From the NCBI GenBank assembly GCA_026027325.1, contig JAMSLZ010000004.1:186001-250000 (forward strand): a DNA stretch of 64,000 nucleotides, read 5' to 3'. The DNA is from Actinomucor elegans (lineage: Eukaryota > Mucoromycota > Mucoromycetes > Mucorales > Mucoraceae). Positions 1 to 11,526 of this stretch are shown here, one piece after another; position 1 is the stretch's first letter, and each line of letters begins with the position of its first letter. Under the pieces are notes generated by a model that was given only the letters and a program-made list of their open reading frames with translations, searched no databases and was not told the DNA's origin. The position numbers were made by a program, and so were the translations under genes.

Positions 1-67
1 ATACAGATACGCGCGGTATCTACGAGATAAGAGTACTGTTGCTTATGTACTGTTTTTTTTTATTTAG

Positions 68-397
68 ACCAAGTTGGCGCTATTGAATCTGTCAAGGCTG
101 CTAGTGACATCTTCTCTCCCGTCTCTGGTGAAATCGTGGACGTCAATGAAGAGTTATCCAGCGAACCTTCTTTGATCAACTCTAGCCCTGAGGAAGACGG
201 TATGTGTCGCCCTTCAAAATAACGTGTGAAGTTGCAGTTTGTGACTCTTAAAAATTTCTTTTTGATGATCTAATTTCCTTTCCCGTCTTTTGATAGGTTG
301 GTTGGCCAAGATCAAGCTTAGCAACGAGTCTGAGCTCGAGGGTTTGATGGATGAGAAGGCCTATGCTGATCACTGTGATGCTGCTGAAGATCATTAA
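68..397 (+). CDS. GCV3: Glycine cleavage system H protein, 3' part (5' end outside window)
   Basis: This is the C-terminal part of the lipoyl-carrying H protein of the mitochondrial glycine decarboxylase complex, which shuttles the aminomethyl group between the P, T and L proteins. Two exons are visible: 68..199 and 297..397. The first follows a T-rich intron end (TTTATTTAG), so the start lies upstream of the window. The reading begins [14 protein letters not shown], where the Lys of ESVKAASD is the family's lipoylation site. It continues through [14 protein letters not shown] and ends after [18 protein letters not shown]. The intron has GTATGT and GATAG ends and keeps the frame. The order of motifs and the position of the stop agree with full-length H proteins. 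Identification is firm; only the missing N-terminus (mitochondrial presequence) limits the call. Confidence 0.94.
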
Positions 398-1187
398 ATC
401 TAATATATCGTCTGTCTATATGTCCTTTCTTTGTACTTTAATAAAAAAAAAACTATATACTTTTCGCAAAAAAAACATAGCCTGATTTGATACTCAAATG
501 GGTCTTGATCAAGCATCAAGGGCACTGTTTTAAATGTATGCCTTATTAAAGACATTGCGCACTTTACAACAGCAGCATTAGTGCTCTTAATGACTCATTA
601 CCAAGATCAGAAAGGTTTTGCGGAGACTATGGGCTGATTGTTTATCGGATCAAAGACTGGTTGCTAGGGCTTCTGAGTTTTAACCACAAACTGGTTGCTA
701 TGGCGTACATCAGGGACGATTGTTATGGTTAATATCAGGGTCTGATTGCTATGGCAAAGATCAGGGTCTCATTGCTATGGTAAAATAGTATAAACTAATT
801 TCTATAGTTTCAAAGGTGATAATCGTTAGATATGAATAAATGATACCTTAAAAAAAAAAGATGACTCGGTGATTCTCGAGGAACAAATCAAATACTACTG
901 TAGGTTCCTAAGTGCAACGCGAGAAAAATAGTAAGGGGCTATGAAACCTACAGTCAAGAAGCTCTATCAAGCCCCATAATTCATGGACATTGTCTGCACG
1001 TTACTGGCCTAAAATAAGTCTAGTCAATTTCGCTCAAAAGATGGCTGAATTTTAATTGCCTGTCTCCTTCTGGATCTGAAGTATATATAACAAAGCAACA
1101 CAGTAAAGTGGGTAAAACAAAAAACAAAGCTTCGTCTTTTCTCTTTTTATCTCGAAAAAAAAGTGTGTTTGTCTGGTATATGCTTTC
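398..1187. other. Intergenic; includes a degenerate 25-bp tandem array
   Basis: The 3' flank of the H-protein gene has an ATAAAA tract near 440. From about 655 to 785 there are four to five imperfect copies of a unit of roughly 25 bp, each holding a form of GGTTGCTATGG or GATTGCTATGG followed by ATCAGGG. The rest is AT-rich with no supported gene. The last 100 bp are presumably the promoter and 5' UTR of the calpain gene. Confidence 0.6.
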
Positions 1188-4100
1188 ATGACCCACTCTT
1201 TTATCAAACCAGATTGTGATGCTGAACAAGGAAAGCAGCCACTTTGTACAATCACATTATTAAAGTCTTCGAATCAAGAGTTTCAAAAGATATACGCTGA
1301 AGCATACCTAAACGCTTGTAACGCTGTCAAACTAGACACGTTAGCGAATTATACCAAAGCAAGAGACGCGTATAAAAAAGTCATACAGGTATTCATTAGA
1401 AGCTTAATTACCTGTGTTCAACCTAATTAATTCATAATTGAATAGAATTTCTCGATATTACTCCAAGGTAGCTTCAATTAAACTCGAGAAAATGGAGCCT
1501 GCTAATCATGACTATAGATAAAAATAATGGCATTGATCGAAACAAGCTGATTCAAAAGTTGAATGAATACAAGCACAGAGTAGAACAACTAGAACGCTAC
1601 ATGGAAACAACAAAGACCAACTCAACCACAATTTATATAAACGAAAACTCACCCTATCAGCAACGGCGCGACTCTACAGACTCTGAAATCATACGAACTG
1701 AAGAAGACGATTATAATGATAGAGCAAAGGTAAATTTAGAGACTATATTTATTATTATTATATATTATCTATCGGATCTAAATAACGCTTTATGGATAGT
1801 TTTCCTTTGATCAAGGCGAATTGAATGAGATAAAAGGCAATATGGATCATGCTCTCGAGTATTACTCTGAGTCAGCAGAGCTTTACTTGAAAGCCTTTAA
1901 AGGGTACGAGAACGACACTGAACAAAAGCTAAAAGCCCGGGAACACTTTACTCGAGCACTAGACAAAGCAGAGTCCATAAAGAAAAACAGTAATTTCCTG
2001 AGCGTGTCTGAATCACCACCATTACGTACCCGTTCTTCTTCTGTCGCCTCTGATAGACCAAGTATACTCAAAATGCATCACCGATCTTCATCTGTTTCTT
2101 CTCTCTTGTCCATTGAAGCCCAATGTCCAACAGACGATATCTTGACTCAAAAACTATCAGCAGCCGAGATTGAAGTGTTAAAGTGCACCTCCAATGTTAA
2201 TGGCAAAACGTTCCTGCCCTGGATTGATGAAACAGATCTCAAAGAACAATTTTCTTATCAAACAAAATATCTTGATCCTGAAGGCTCTTTACGATTATCT
2301 GAGAAACAGATTGAAAAGTTTGGCGGTTGGAGACGACCAGCTGATATTATGAAATACCCCCAACTCATTTGTCTTATATCAAGGTATAATATCATAGATA
2401 ATGCGCTTTGAAAAAAAAAAAAAGTTTAACTCGATTATAGTACAAGCATTATTCAAGATATTGTGACAGACTGTTCATTTGTTGCGTCTTTATGTGTTGC
2501 TGCAGCCTATGAATGCAAATTCAAAAAGCAATTGATTACCTCTTGTATATACCCTCAAAACAAACAAGGTCAACCTTGTTATAACCCAAATGGAAAATAT
2601 GTCATTAAACTTGTATATAATGGAATCGCCCGTAAAGTAGTCGTTGATGATTTGTTACCTATTTCCAGAGAAGGAACTTTGATGTGTACCTTTTCAACCA
2701 ACAAAGGTGAATTATGGGCCAGTATCATTGAAAAGGCTGTAAGTCTACTTAATTTGCTTGCAAGCTGTATATTCATTTGTATATATAGTATATGAAGCTG
2801 ATGGGTGGCTATGACTTTCCAGGATCGTAAGTATGCATATCTTGATTGATTCATTATTATTCACATTATTGTTTTTAGTAATTCTGGTATTGATCTACAG
2901 TAAATGTCGATTGTGGCGTTTGATGCACGAGCGGTTCTAACATTCTACTTTTTTTTTTAAAAAAGCTGCCTGACAGGTTGGATTCCAGAGCATATCTTCA
3001 TCTACGAGTAAGGGAACCGCACTTATAAGAGGCAATCACTAACATTGACTTAGCAAACACTTTGTAGCTGATAACGTTTGGGATAGAATCCTAGATGGTA
3101 TCAAATATGGCGATGTTCTTGTAACTATTGCTACAGGTGACATGACCGAAGAAGAAGCCACTGAATTGGGGCTTGTACCTACTCATGCTTACGCTGTCAT
3201 TGATATCAAGATGGTCATGGGTCAGAAATTACTCCAAGTTAAAAATCCTTGGAGTCATAAACGATGGCGAGGACCTTATAGCCATCTTGATACTACCGTA
3301 TGGACAGATGAGCTCAAGAAGGCGCTTTCGTTTGATCCGGATGTAGCGGAAAAGAACGACGATGGTATCTTCTGGATCGATTTTGAATCTGTATGTTTGA
3401 ATTTCACCTCAATTCATCTCAACTGGAACCCAGAATTATTTACACATCGCTGGGTTTTGCATTCAGTTTGGCCAGAACATGTAGGGCCTAAGAAGGATGT
3501 TTATAGCTTGGGCTATAACCCTCAGTTCAGCCTGAAGGTCAACGTGCCTGATAAAAAGCCTGCTGCTGTATGGCTATTACTCTCTAAACATATCATGGTA
3601 ACAGAAGAAAACACAGACTATATCACTTTGCATGTTTACAATAATACAAATGGTGAACGCATTTATTACCCTGGAACGCCATTCAAAGAGGTACGAATCT
3701 AATGATATAATATGTTGAGTTTACTTATGTTTTACTGTATAGGGAACCTATGTCAATAGTCCTCATATTTTGGTTCGATTCAATGCACCACCAGGCCAAA
3801 GTGATTACACTATTGTAGTTTCACAACATGAAAAAGAGCGCTCTCTCTATTTCTCGTTACGCGCCTATTCTTTAGCTCCATTCAAGCTGCATGAAGTGCC
3901 TCTACGGTATTCGATAGAACAAAAAGTACGGCTTGTTCTTGCATATACAAGCATACAAATAGTCCTAACATGTTTCTATTAGATTCATAGTCAGTGGACT
4001 GAGCAAACAGCAGGCGGCAATGCATGCAATTCGTCTTATTTAAATAATCCTCAATGGAAGATCAGTATACCAAACACGGGTGTGCCTGTCGGCCTTTTAT

Positions 4101-4986
4101 TACAGCTTGAAGCACAGAAAGACTTTGCTGTCCATTTACTATTGGTGGAAGGAGGAAAACGAGCTTCCAGTGTATCTGTACGTGATATATTGGCTGAATC
4201 AGGTCCATATCGACATGGATTTTGCTACTGTGAATTACAGAATATCAAGCGTAAGTATGCCAAGAACAGTACAAGATACATGATTAACATCTTTGTTAGC
4301 TGGCGATTATACTGTAGTAGCATCTACGTTTGAAGCAGAGCTACTAGGCAAGTTTATTTTGACAGTTGCAAGTACAGTGAAGCTACAAGTTGATCCAATA
4401 CCTTCAGAGGGAGCCGTAGGTAGCCTTATACACCTTTATAAACATACTAACTTGTAGGTTAGGGTATGTTTAAAAAAGTACTTCATGGAGAATGGATTGT
4501 TGGCTACAGCGCAATGGGCTGTCCAAGTTTTGGTAATTATGGGAAGAACCCTCGATATCTATTAGAGATTAGAGAATTAACGACGGTCAAGTAAAGTATA
4601 TACCAACGCGTCCAAAAGAAAAAAAAAGATTGACTCGTTATTACGATAGAGTGAGACTTCAGTCTGCCAATAATTCCGATTCTGTACCTTCAATGAATGT
4701 CACTATATATGAAAAGCATCCAACAGAACTCTTTGGTGCAGAGCTAGCAACTTCGGGCCCCTATACGAATGTGATACAAGGCGTAGCGACAGGTGAAGTG
4801 GTTCTAAGTCAAAATGAAATGGGTAAAGTAGTAGATTTTTTTGTCTCTCATACAAAGTCCTCATCTTTTTTTTTATCATTTGCAGGATATATCATTGTAT
4901 TAGCAACGCATGACAAAGACGTAGCTGCAGAGTTTACAGCCATCGTCTATAGTGATCGTCCTGTCAGCATAAAGAATGACAGATAA
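1188..4986 (+). CDS. palB: Calpain-like cysteine protease of the PalB/Rim13 (calpain-7) type
   Basis: PalB/Rim13 proteases process the PacC/Rim101 factor in ambient-pH signalling at ESCRT-III sites on endosomes. My model has 15 exons: 1188..1388, 1446..1467, 1518..1729, 1800..2383, 2441..2738, 2789..2826, 2879..2899, 2966..3007, 3054..3690, 3743..3925, 3983..4250, 4300..4415, 4463..4590, 4629..4822 and 4886..4986. All phases match, giving 1014 aa. The N-terminus has one or two MIT-like helical stretches (about residues 30-105 and 160-205), as in calpain-7. The protease core follows: catalytic Cys351 in VTDCSFVASL, His517 in PTHAYAVID and Asn537 in VKNPWSHKRW. All three are present, so it should be active. 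The C-terminus carries two C2-like calpain beta-sandwich regions, each with a Gly-Gly-Asn or Asn-Tyr-Gly plus Asn-Pro motif. Several exons are very short (21-42 nt). The family call is secure; the smallest exon (1446..1467) is the least certain part. Confidence 0.92.
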
Positions 4987-5000
4987 TAAAACAATGTTTT

Positions 5001-5524
5001 TTATTCGTTCTTCTTTTGATTGAGTCTTCTACTTTGAATGGAACCCAAAGCGCGTTGTCCAGTGAAGAAAGTGACGATAGACAAACCGCCAAGATACGTC
5101 AATGTTTGGAAAAGGTTGAGCTCGGTCCAGTAGAGATAGAATAGGAATTCAAGAGAGGCTAAAGAAGCCAAGAACGCGACTATGGATACTGTACGTGTTG
5201 TTGAACCTGAGACGAGCTCTGAAATAACCTTTCCTGGTGTATATCCAAGTTGAAGCCACTACATGTTTAGAAAAAATGAGTATACGAAAAATAATATAAC
5301 CCAAAAACAAGACTTACGCCTGCAATAAGGACGATCCAAGGCGCTAAAGTGATGAGAGTGAACAATTGTGAGAATGCGGCAGGTGGCATCTTTTCGGCTT
5401 CTCTAAAGACGTGGTGAATCTCGGGCTGCAATTCAAAAATATCCTCGTCACCAGCCGCATTGACTAATGTGATGAGAGATGTAGCCACGAGAAGACCTAG
5501 AACAGACATTAAGGAACGTGACAT
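5001..5524 (-). CDS. SWP1: Short ribophorin II / Swp1-type oligosaccharyltransferase subunit
   Basis: Two exons, complement(5318..5524) and complement(5001..5258), encode 154 aa. The protein starts with a hydrophobic signal sequence ending near VNAA. A short acidic segment follows, then the signature of the ribophorin II C-terminal domain: PEIHHVFREAEKMPP, then a membrane segment with LAPWIVL, then LYWTELNLFQTLTYLGG and a third membrane segment with FFTGQRALGS. In known OST complexes this domain anchors Swp1/RPN2 beside Ost2 and Wbp1 in the ER membrane. Yeast Swp1 (about 286 aa) and animal RPN2 (about 630 aa) have a large lumenal part between the signal peptide and this domain; here almost none is left. 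No lumenal exon is visible upstream, and the signal peptide runs directly into the domain, so this looks like a naturally minimal form rather than a missed exon. Confidence 0.9.
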
Positions 5525-6342
5525 GTATTCAATATAAAATGGTTTAAATGAAAAAGAACTTCTTGCTGCTTTACAGCAATCGATTTGCTGAAATAACGGA
5601 ACTTGAATATTTGAAAAGGTAAAAAAAAAAACCCCCCTTTGATTAATTTTTCAAAACTTTAGTTGAACAGTTTGGCTGTAGATATATCATGTTCGAAATA
5701 TGGTTTATAACTGAAGTGAATAGCCTATGTCTTAAAGTATATACAGGTGTTTTTTTTTTGACGCCAAAAAAAAAAAAAAACGTTAAAAGTGTAAAATCAC
5801 AAAACCAAAAATCAGTTATAATCCGAGGATAACCTTGAATATTTTAAGTCAATTATAGTGTGCTCTTTACTCTCTTGTATGCTTCATTTAATTTTATACA
5901 AATCTTTTCAAACAACTTGGTGTCTATACAATCTTTTTTTATTATTATTAAAAAGTCGTGTTAAAGCAACAGATGTTCCATTTTGTATTTGAAGCAAGTG
6001 TCAGGGCTGACCTCAGGTTTAAAATTTCTATAATCTGGTGCCCAATAGAACTCTGCCAAAATTCATCTTGTTGAACTTCCGTCATTCAATCATAACCACT
6101 TACAAATTAAAGCGCTTGCACAACACAAACCCTTTCATTCAGGGACGTTATCCTCTCTTGATGATCCAACGCCACATCGGATAAGTTATTCTGAAAGTAC
6201 TCAGTATAATTCATGTATTATTATTGTTGATTTTTATTATAACGTTATGTACAAAGGAGGAGGAAAGTTTAAATTGGCAAAAAAGAAAATAAGATATGAT
6301 ATATGAGATGTAATTAAATAAAACAGATGGAGAAACGACAAA
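5525..6342. other. Intergenic between SWP1 promoter and bZIP 3' end
   Basis: AT-rich sequence with homopolymer A and T runs (for example near 5620, 5750 and 5765). I see no coding signal or structured RNA. It should contain the upstream region of the ribophorin gene and the 3' UTR of the bZIP gene. Confidence 0.5.
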
Positions 6343-7777
6343 CTATTGACATGCAGTGATATACCTCTTGGCCTTTTGGAATTGTCTACAAAGAATAAAC
6401 TTCTTTTCGATATCTTCTTCTTTTTGTTCGTATGTGGTGCAATGATTAGCGGCAAATTCACAGAGATATCTGCAAACCCTGGCTTGAAGCCATGCCAAAG
6501 GGCAGAAAGGAGCATAGTAGTTGGAACGACATTCAGTTAACCAGCAACTATCAGGCTTTTTGGTTTCTTCTGGATCCGTTTTTTCTTCACTTAAGATCTT
6601 GCTATTTCTCTCATTCATCAATGTAAGAGGCTCTAAAATATCCCATACGGCCTTTGCTTCTTTATCCGTCATTATGGTTGAGCCTGCAAATGGCTCCTTT
6701 TCACTGTACTGGATAGTAGCAGGTACAGGGTTCAATTTCGCGGTCGCCAAGAGATCGTCAGTACTCATAGTCATTGTATGTGTCAAAACAATAGACATTA
6801 AAGCAGGAGCAAGCAAAGGGTATTGCTGGAATAAGTTGGGTCCAGTCATCACTTGCGATGTCTCTTTTGAAAGCACTTGATTGATATTCCAGTGAGGCAC
6901 TACAGCATGAGACAGATAGGTGTTGTTCTCTTCAGGAAGTACAAAATCCCAGTTATCAGGGAAATCGGAAAACAAGTTGGGTGGAGATGATAATGTAGAC
7001 TCGTCTGAAGAAGAAACATTGGAGAGGTTTAAAGTCGAATTAACGATGGACGTAGAATCAAGCGAATAAGGTGAAGTTTGTTGCTGAGCTTGAGCAGGCG
7101 TAGGTAATACCATACCGCCAAGAACCAAGTCGACTCGTAGCTTATCATTTTCCTTCTGAAGCTTCTCCATCTTTGCCCTGACCCACTTTAATTCGAGCTT
7201 CAGTTGGCTATTTTCTGCTTTCTGCTGGTTCAATTCTTCTTCCAAGGTGCCGATATACTCTATAAAAGGGAATAATTCGCGACGTAAGCTATTTGCCTAT
7301 TATAGACTGTACCCATCACTTTTTACCTTTTCTTCTATTTCTAAAGTTACGTGCAGAAATCTTATTTCTCAACTGTCTACGTTCCTTGGAAGTCATCGCT
7401 TTGAGTTGAGACTCTGGAACATAATCATTAATAGGTCGAAAGTCTAGACGGCCAGTCGAAGAAGCGGGTGGTCCATTATTATTCGATTTTTTGGAAGGTT
7501 TTTTATATTCAACCATGAAAACATCTTCACTAGTCGAAGAATCTTCATCCACACTATAAGATAAAGGGACAGGATGATTCTCTGTCATTACTGCTTGTTG
7601 AGCCTCTTCTCCCAGTAAGAATTGGAAAAGATCGGCATCAGACAAACTAAAAGGTTCCTGAGATGGCTGAGGCTGTGGTTGAGGGTCTGTTTTAGTTGTC
7701 TTGCTTGTGTCGGTAGTTTTAGAGTGATCTTCAAGTGCCCACGTAAAAGTATGGCTGGCAAAATCGTTATTATTCAT
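6343..7777 (-). CDS. bZIP transcription factor
   Basis: Two exons, complement(7327..7777) and complement(6343..7259), give 455 aa. The basic region reads KERRQLRNKISARNFRNRRK, with the invariant Asn and Arg of bZIP DNA contact. It continues across the intron into EYIGTLEEELNQQKAENSQL and a leucine-zipper coiled coil of about four to five heptads (about residues 150-205). The N-terminus is acidic and Gln/Pro-rich, which suggests an activation domain. The rest is Ser/Thr/Pro-rich, with a C-terminal region holding several Cys and aromatic residues (Cys-Trp-Leu, Cys-Arg) that I do not recognise. The intron interrupts the basic region right after RNRRK, in phase 1. The class is certain; the orthology group is not. 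Confidence 0.88.
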
Positions 7778-8604
7778 AATAGTAATATTTTATAAAGAAA
7801 GATACCCAGAAGACAATAATAAAAAAAGCTTATTTTATATGAGGGTCAGGCAATATTATACTCAGCGAATTCCTTTTTGATCGAAAACCACCCGATATTG
7901 TGACACGTTATTTAAAGCTGCATGTATTAAAAATCCTTCTATCATTAGTAACACATCTTTATCAATGCATACGCTAGCATACATATACCATCCAACCGAG
8001 TCAATACTGAGATTAACAGTGGGGTTTTCTACGTACTGCGAAAATCTATATTAAAAGAATTAAGTTCTGTGCTCATGTTTGAACTATTATACCAGACCTT
8101 CCAATGAAATGTCTTCGATAAGCCAAATTCTTCCCACAGTCATTGGATCAGCGAAGGACATTGAACTGCCAAGATGCCCTAGGCTATTTTTACTTCTTTT
8201 GGTTATACCTTTCATTTGATCCTTGGACAATAAAAAAAAAAGTATCGACCTACGAAAGGAATACCAACAGTGTTTATACAGAATCCAATTGCACTTCGAA
8301 TGGCGTAAAGATCATATTATACTTCCTTTAAATTGTAGAGTTTGCTTTGATGAATCGTAACATGTCACTGAAAGTGAAGCTAAAAGAATGACAATTATTT
8401 TTGGATTGTATATAATCATTAGAGTATTTTGCCCACTCATTCCAGATATAATGATCAACTTGTCAGAAAATTTCTGGGCATTATAGGCATGGTTTATTAG
8501 AAAATGCAACATAAAAAGTTTGTGAAAATGGGTTGATCAGTATAAAAGTCACCATCATGAAAACGAGATAAATCCATGTATTCCTTGTTAGGGATTCTAA
8601 AAGA

Positions 8605-8690
8605 TTTAGTGACTCATTTTGAACACGAATTTCTAATCAGATGTGATGTCTGACGGGGATTGGCCGAGAGATTTACGGATCTACAGATCA
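8605..8690 (-). repeat. Dispersed intergenic repeat copy 1
   Basis: Read on the minus strand this matches the family core: a GATC-rich start, then GGCCAATCCCCGTCAGACAT, then an ATCTGATTAG-like segment, then AAAATGAGTC. Diverged but recognisable when aligned with the copies at 53094 and 57711. Confidence 0.5.
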
Positions 8691-8899
8691 TTTATCTGAA
8701 ATAAATGCATCCATAATTTGATTACATATTTCAGATTTAAAGAACATGAAACAAATACGCTTGTATACCCCCAAATGCTTTAGATTAGCTACACCATTAA
8801 CTGCTCCTAGAATGCCTCATGCTTCATAAAAACAGTTGAAAATTTGGACCTAAAGCATACCTAAGGATTTTCTCATCTGTGAAATGAACTTAATGGTCT

Positions 8900-9025
8900 A
8901 TAGATCTCGCGATCAATCTTTTGTTAAATATCACATCTGATAAATAATATATACTCAGATTAATGAACTTCATCTATCAAAATATTTGTTTAATTAAAGC
9001 ATAATCATCAATACATTATGTTTTA
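8900..9025 (+). repeat. Dispersed intergenic repeat copy 2
   Basis: Contains GATCTCGCGATCAATC, CACATCTGATAAATAATA, CTCAGATTAATGAAC and an AT-rich tail with CATAATCATCAATACATTAT. The tail resembles those after the copies at 26903 and 37555, which suggests the element is longer than the core. Confidence 0.5.
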
Positions 9026-9756
9026 TTGCAATTCCGTACATCTCTCGTAAATACACGTCATGGTATTTTTTTTTTTTTTTTTTGCTATACAATATACATA
9101 TAATTTTAATTATATGTTACTCTGAGAGTACTAAATACGATACAGTAATATCCCAGCTATAAGTCAGTATTATATTCAACAAACATGCAGTGTCTAAGAT
9201 AATTTAAGCTGGCAATGCATTTTTTTTTGTTTTTTTTGTTCAATTATACATAATATATCAAAAGTCTACGTTCAGCATGATCCCGTTTGTTATATTTCCA
9301 CAATAGTGTAGTATAAAAACCTACAAATGTTTCACATGTAATTTTTTGTTACTATAAAACTATGCAGCCTATAAGACTGAATAAGCTTTTGATTATCTTA
9401 GGGTATACGCTATCTTTTTGTTTTGCAGCTTTATGTCTGACCAGTGAGTTTCAATATCCAAATGGAAAAAAAAATATTGACCAATTAGCAAGAATTTTCG
9501 GTAGTTGGGCTTGGGGCAGCACGTTTTGGAAACTCGACTTAAACTCCTTTGGCAGTTAAATAAGCGAAATATAAATTATCAAATACGTGTGTCTTGTTAG
9601 GTAGTATATTGAAAGAAGTGCGATTTTCTGTATTTTTTTCTCTCAATAACCGTTGTAATATTTGAATGTAAAACCTTAAACGTAGAAAAAGCTGCGACAG
9701 TCGCGTAAATCCAGTAACAATAACGGGTTCAGCTAGTTTTACACAATTGGATATAT

Positions 9757-9850
9757 AGATCTGTAGATCTCTTGATAGGCCTTGGTCAGATGTCACATCT
9801 AATTAGTGATCCATGTTCAGATCAGTGCATCTACTGGAATTTAATAAATA
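9757..9850 (+). repeat. Dispersed intergenic repeat copy 3
   Basis: Shows GGTCAGATGTCACATCTAAT, AGTGATCCATGTTCAGATCA, then GCATCTACTGGAATTTAATA, in the same order and spacing as the family core. Confidence 0.55.
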
Positions 9851-10150
9851 CACTTAATGAACTCAGGAAAAATGTTTAAATATTCCTTCATCCATATATG
9901 TACTATATTCATAAATGCCTATTTTTGAATGGGTTTCTATGAAACATATGATATAAAATGACACACCTTATGCACACACATACGAAAGGAAGTATTACGG
10001 TGTTTAGTGAAGTGTCACAACTGATAAAGACAGTGATCAATGCTTCGCGTAGCTGCGGCGCCTAACTTGTGACTATTAATTCAATTTCATTCCCGCATTT
10101 TGTTTCTTTTGTCTCTTCACCCAAATTCACAATCTAATCTACACTTGACC

Positions 10151-11526
10151 ATGTCTGCACGACTCCCACTTCAATCCAAGGCGTCGAGAGCCAAATTTCA
10201 AAACAAAAAGGCTATCTTCGGTGATGATGATGACGACGAAGAGCAAATTAATGATGAACGTGTATTAGGCTTCGAAGATAATAAAGTAAAAGAGTAAGCA
10301 TGTTTTTTTTTTTTGCAAGGTAGATTGTCCAAGAACTAATAATCCAATTGTACATAGAGCTGAACCCAAAAAGGAAGTAGCGCCTCTCAGTATATCACCT
10401 TTACCTAACGTAGATTGGCGTGCTAATGCAAAACATAAAAAAGAATTGTATGTGCCAGCCCGAGCACTTCAGCCGCAAGACGGTTCAGTGAAACCAGAAG
10501 TGCTGACACAGTCAGCTTCGTCGTTCGGTCTACAGATTCAAAAACGAGAAAAGACTGAAATTGTGACTCAGGATAGCGTTGTAGAAAGCACAACTGTCGA
10601 AAGCTCGACTGTTTTACCCGAGGCGGAAAGTGAAGCACCAAAGACTTTAGAGGAACGTGCAATTGAAGCCATTATCAAAGGTAATATGCATATGAGTCAT
10701 ACAACGCCGTTTAATTAACATCTTTGCTATGCATTTTAACAGAGTCAATGGGTGAAGGAGACGATGATAAGGACAATGGGCCCAAGAAAGTGATTCATGT
10801 TGATGAAACGCTTGCTTTTCGAGATGATGTTGAAAACAGACCTGAAGAAACTACCATGGAGGAATATGAAAATATTCCAGTAGATGAATTTGGTGCTGCT
10901 TTGTTAAGAGGCCTAGGATGGAGTGAAGGCGAAGGCATTGGTAGAAATAGAAAGAATGCACCGTAAGTCCACCGAGTATTATGTATTATGGCTCAAGCCT
11001 CATCATATTGTATAGAGCTCCACCTCCTGTTCCAGTCAAACAAAGAGAAGCTTTACTAGGTTTGGGGGCCAAACCTGAGCAAGTCGATTTGAAAGATCAA
11101 CGTCAAAAATCAAATCACAGACGTGAAGCTTATGAATACAAAGAATCAAGCTTGTTTAAAAAGATATCCAAAAGAAAGGTTGAAGAAGCACTAGATGGAG
11201 AAGAAGATAGACACAGAAGCAGAAGCTCAAGTAGACATAGCAGCAGCTCGAGTAGACATAGCAGCAGCAGTAGAAATAGCAGCAATAGTAGACGAGATGA
11301 TAAGAGAAGTAGACGCGATGACGATAGTAGAAATAGCAGACGTGATGACGACAGACGCAGTCGAAGAGATGATGACAGAAGCAGTCGACGAGATGATGAC
11401 AGAAGCAGTCGACGAGATGATGACAGAAGCAGTCGACGAGATGACGAAAGAAATAGCAGACATAGCAGTAGCAGTAGACATAGAAGCTCAAGCAGACATA
11501 GTAATAGCAGTAGTAGACATAGATGA
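10151..11526 (+). CDS. SPP2: Spp2/GPKOW-like G-patch pre-mRNA splicing factor
   Basis: Spp2 recruits and stimulates the DEAH helicase Prp2 in the spliceosome. Four exons (10151..10293, 10358..10680, 10743..10962, 11016..11526) give 398 aa with intact phases. The N-terminus is basic, then acidic (DDDDDEEQ). The middle has LPNVDWRANAKHKKELYVP. The G-patch follows around residues 205-235: PVDEFGAALLRGLGWSEGEG, then IGRNRK, interrupted by an intron after NAP. The next exon continues with APPPVPVKQREALLGLGAKP, which is typical of the Spp2/MOS2/GPKOW group. The C-terminal 110 residues are an Arg/Ser/Asp tail not found in yeast Spp2. It has a perfect 8-residue repeat (see the repeat entry) and resembles the tails of metazoan splicing proteins. 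Family call firm. Confidence 0.9.
11353..11448 (+). repeat. 24-bp coding tandem repeat in the Spp2 tail
   Basis: Four consecutive 24-bp units encode Arg-Arg-Asp-Asp-Asp-Arg-Ser-Ser-like octapeptides. Units two and three are identical (11377..11400 and 11401..11424); units one and four differ by a few bases. This looks like recent in-frame expansion. Confidence 0.85.

Larger units (their letters stand above)
7778..10150. other. Gene-poor AT-rich interval with dispersed repeats
   Basis: No supported gene in 2.4 kb. Three copies of the dispersed repeat family described in the findings lie here: about 8605..8690 (minus orientation), 8900..8990 (plus) and 9757..9850 (plus). A T20 run sits near 9065. 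A 65-codon ORF at 9362 has a hydrophobic N-terminus but no other support, so I leave it out. The last 100 bp should hold the Spp2 promoter; TTTCTTTTGTCTC pyrimidine tracts precede that ATG. Confidence 0.5.

Noticed and set aside
9362..9559. 65-codon ORF with hydrophobic N-terminus
   Set aside because: No family match, no splice or promoter support, in an AT-rich repeat-bearing interval; likely chance.
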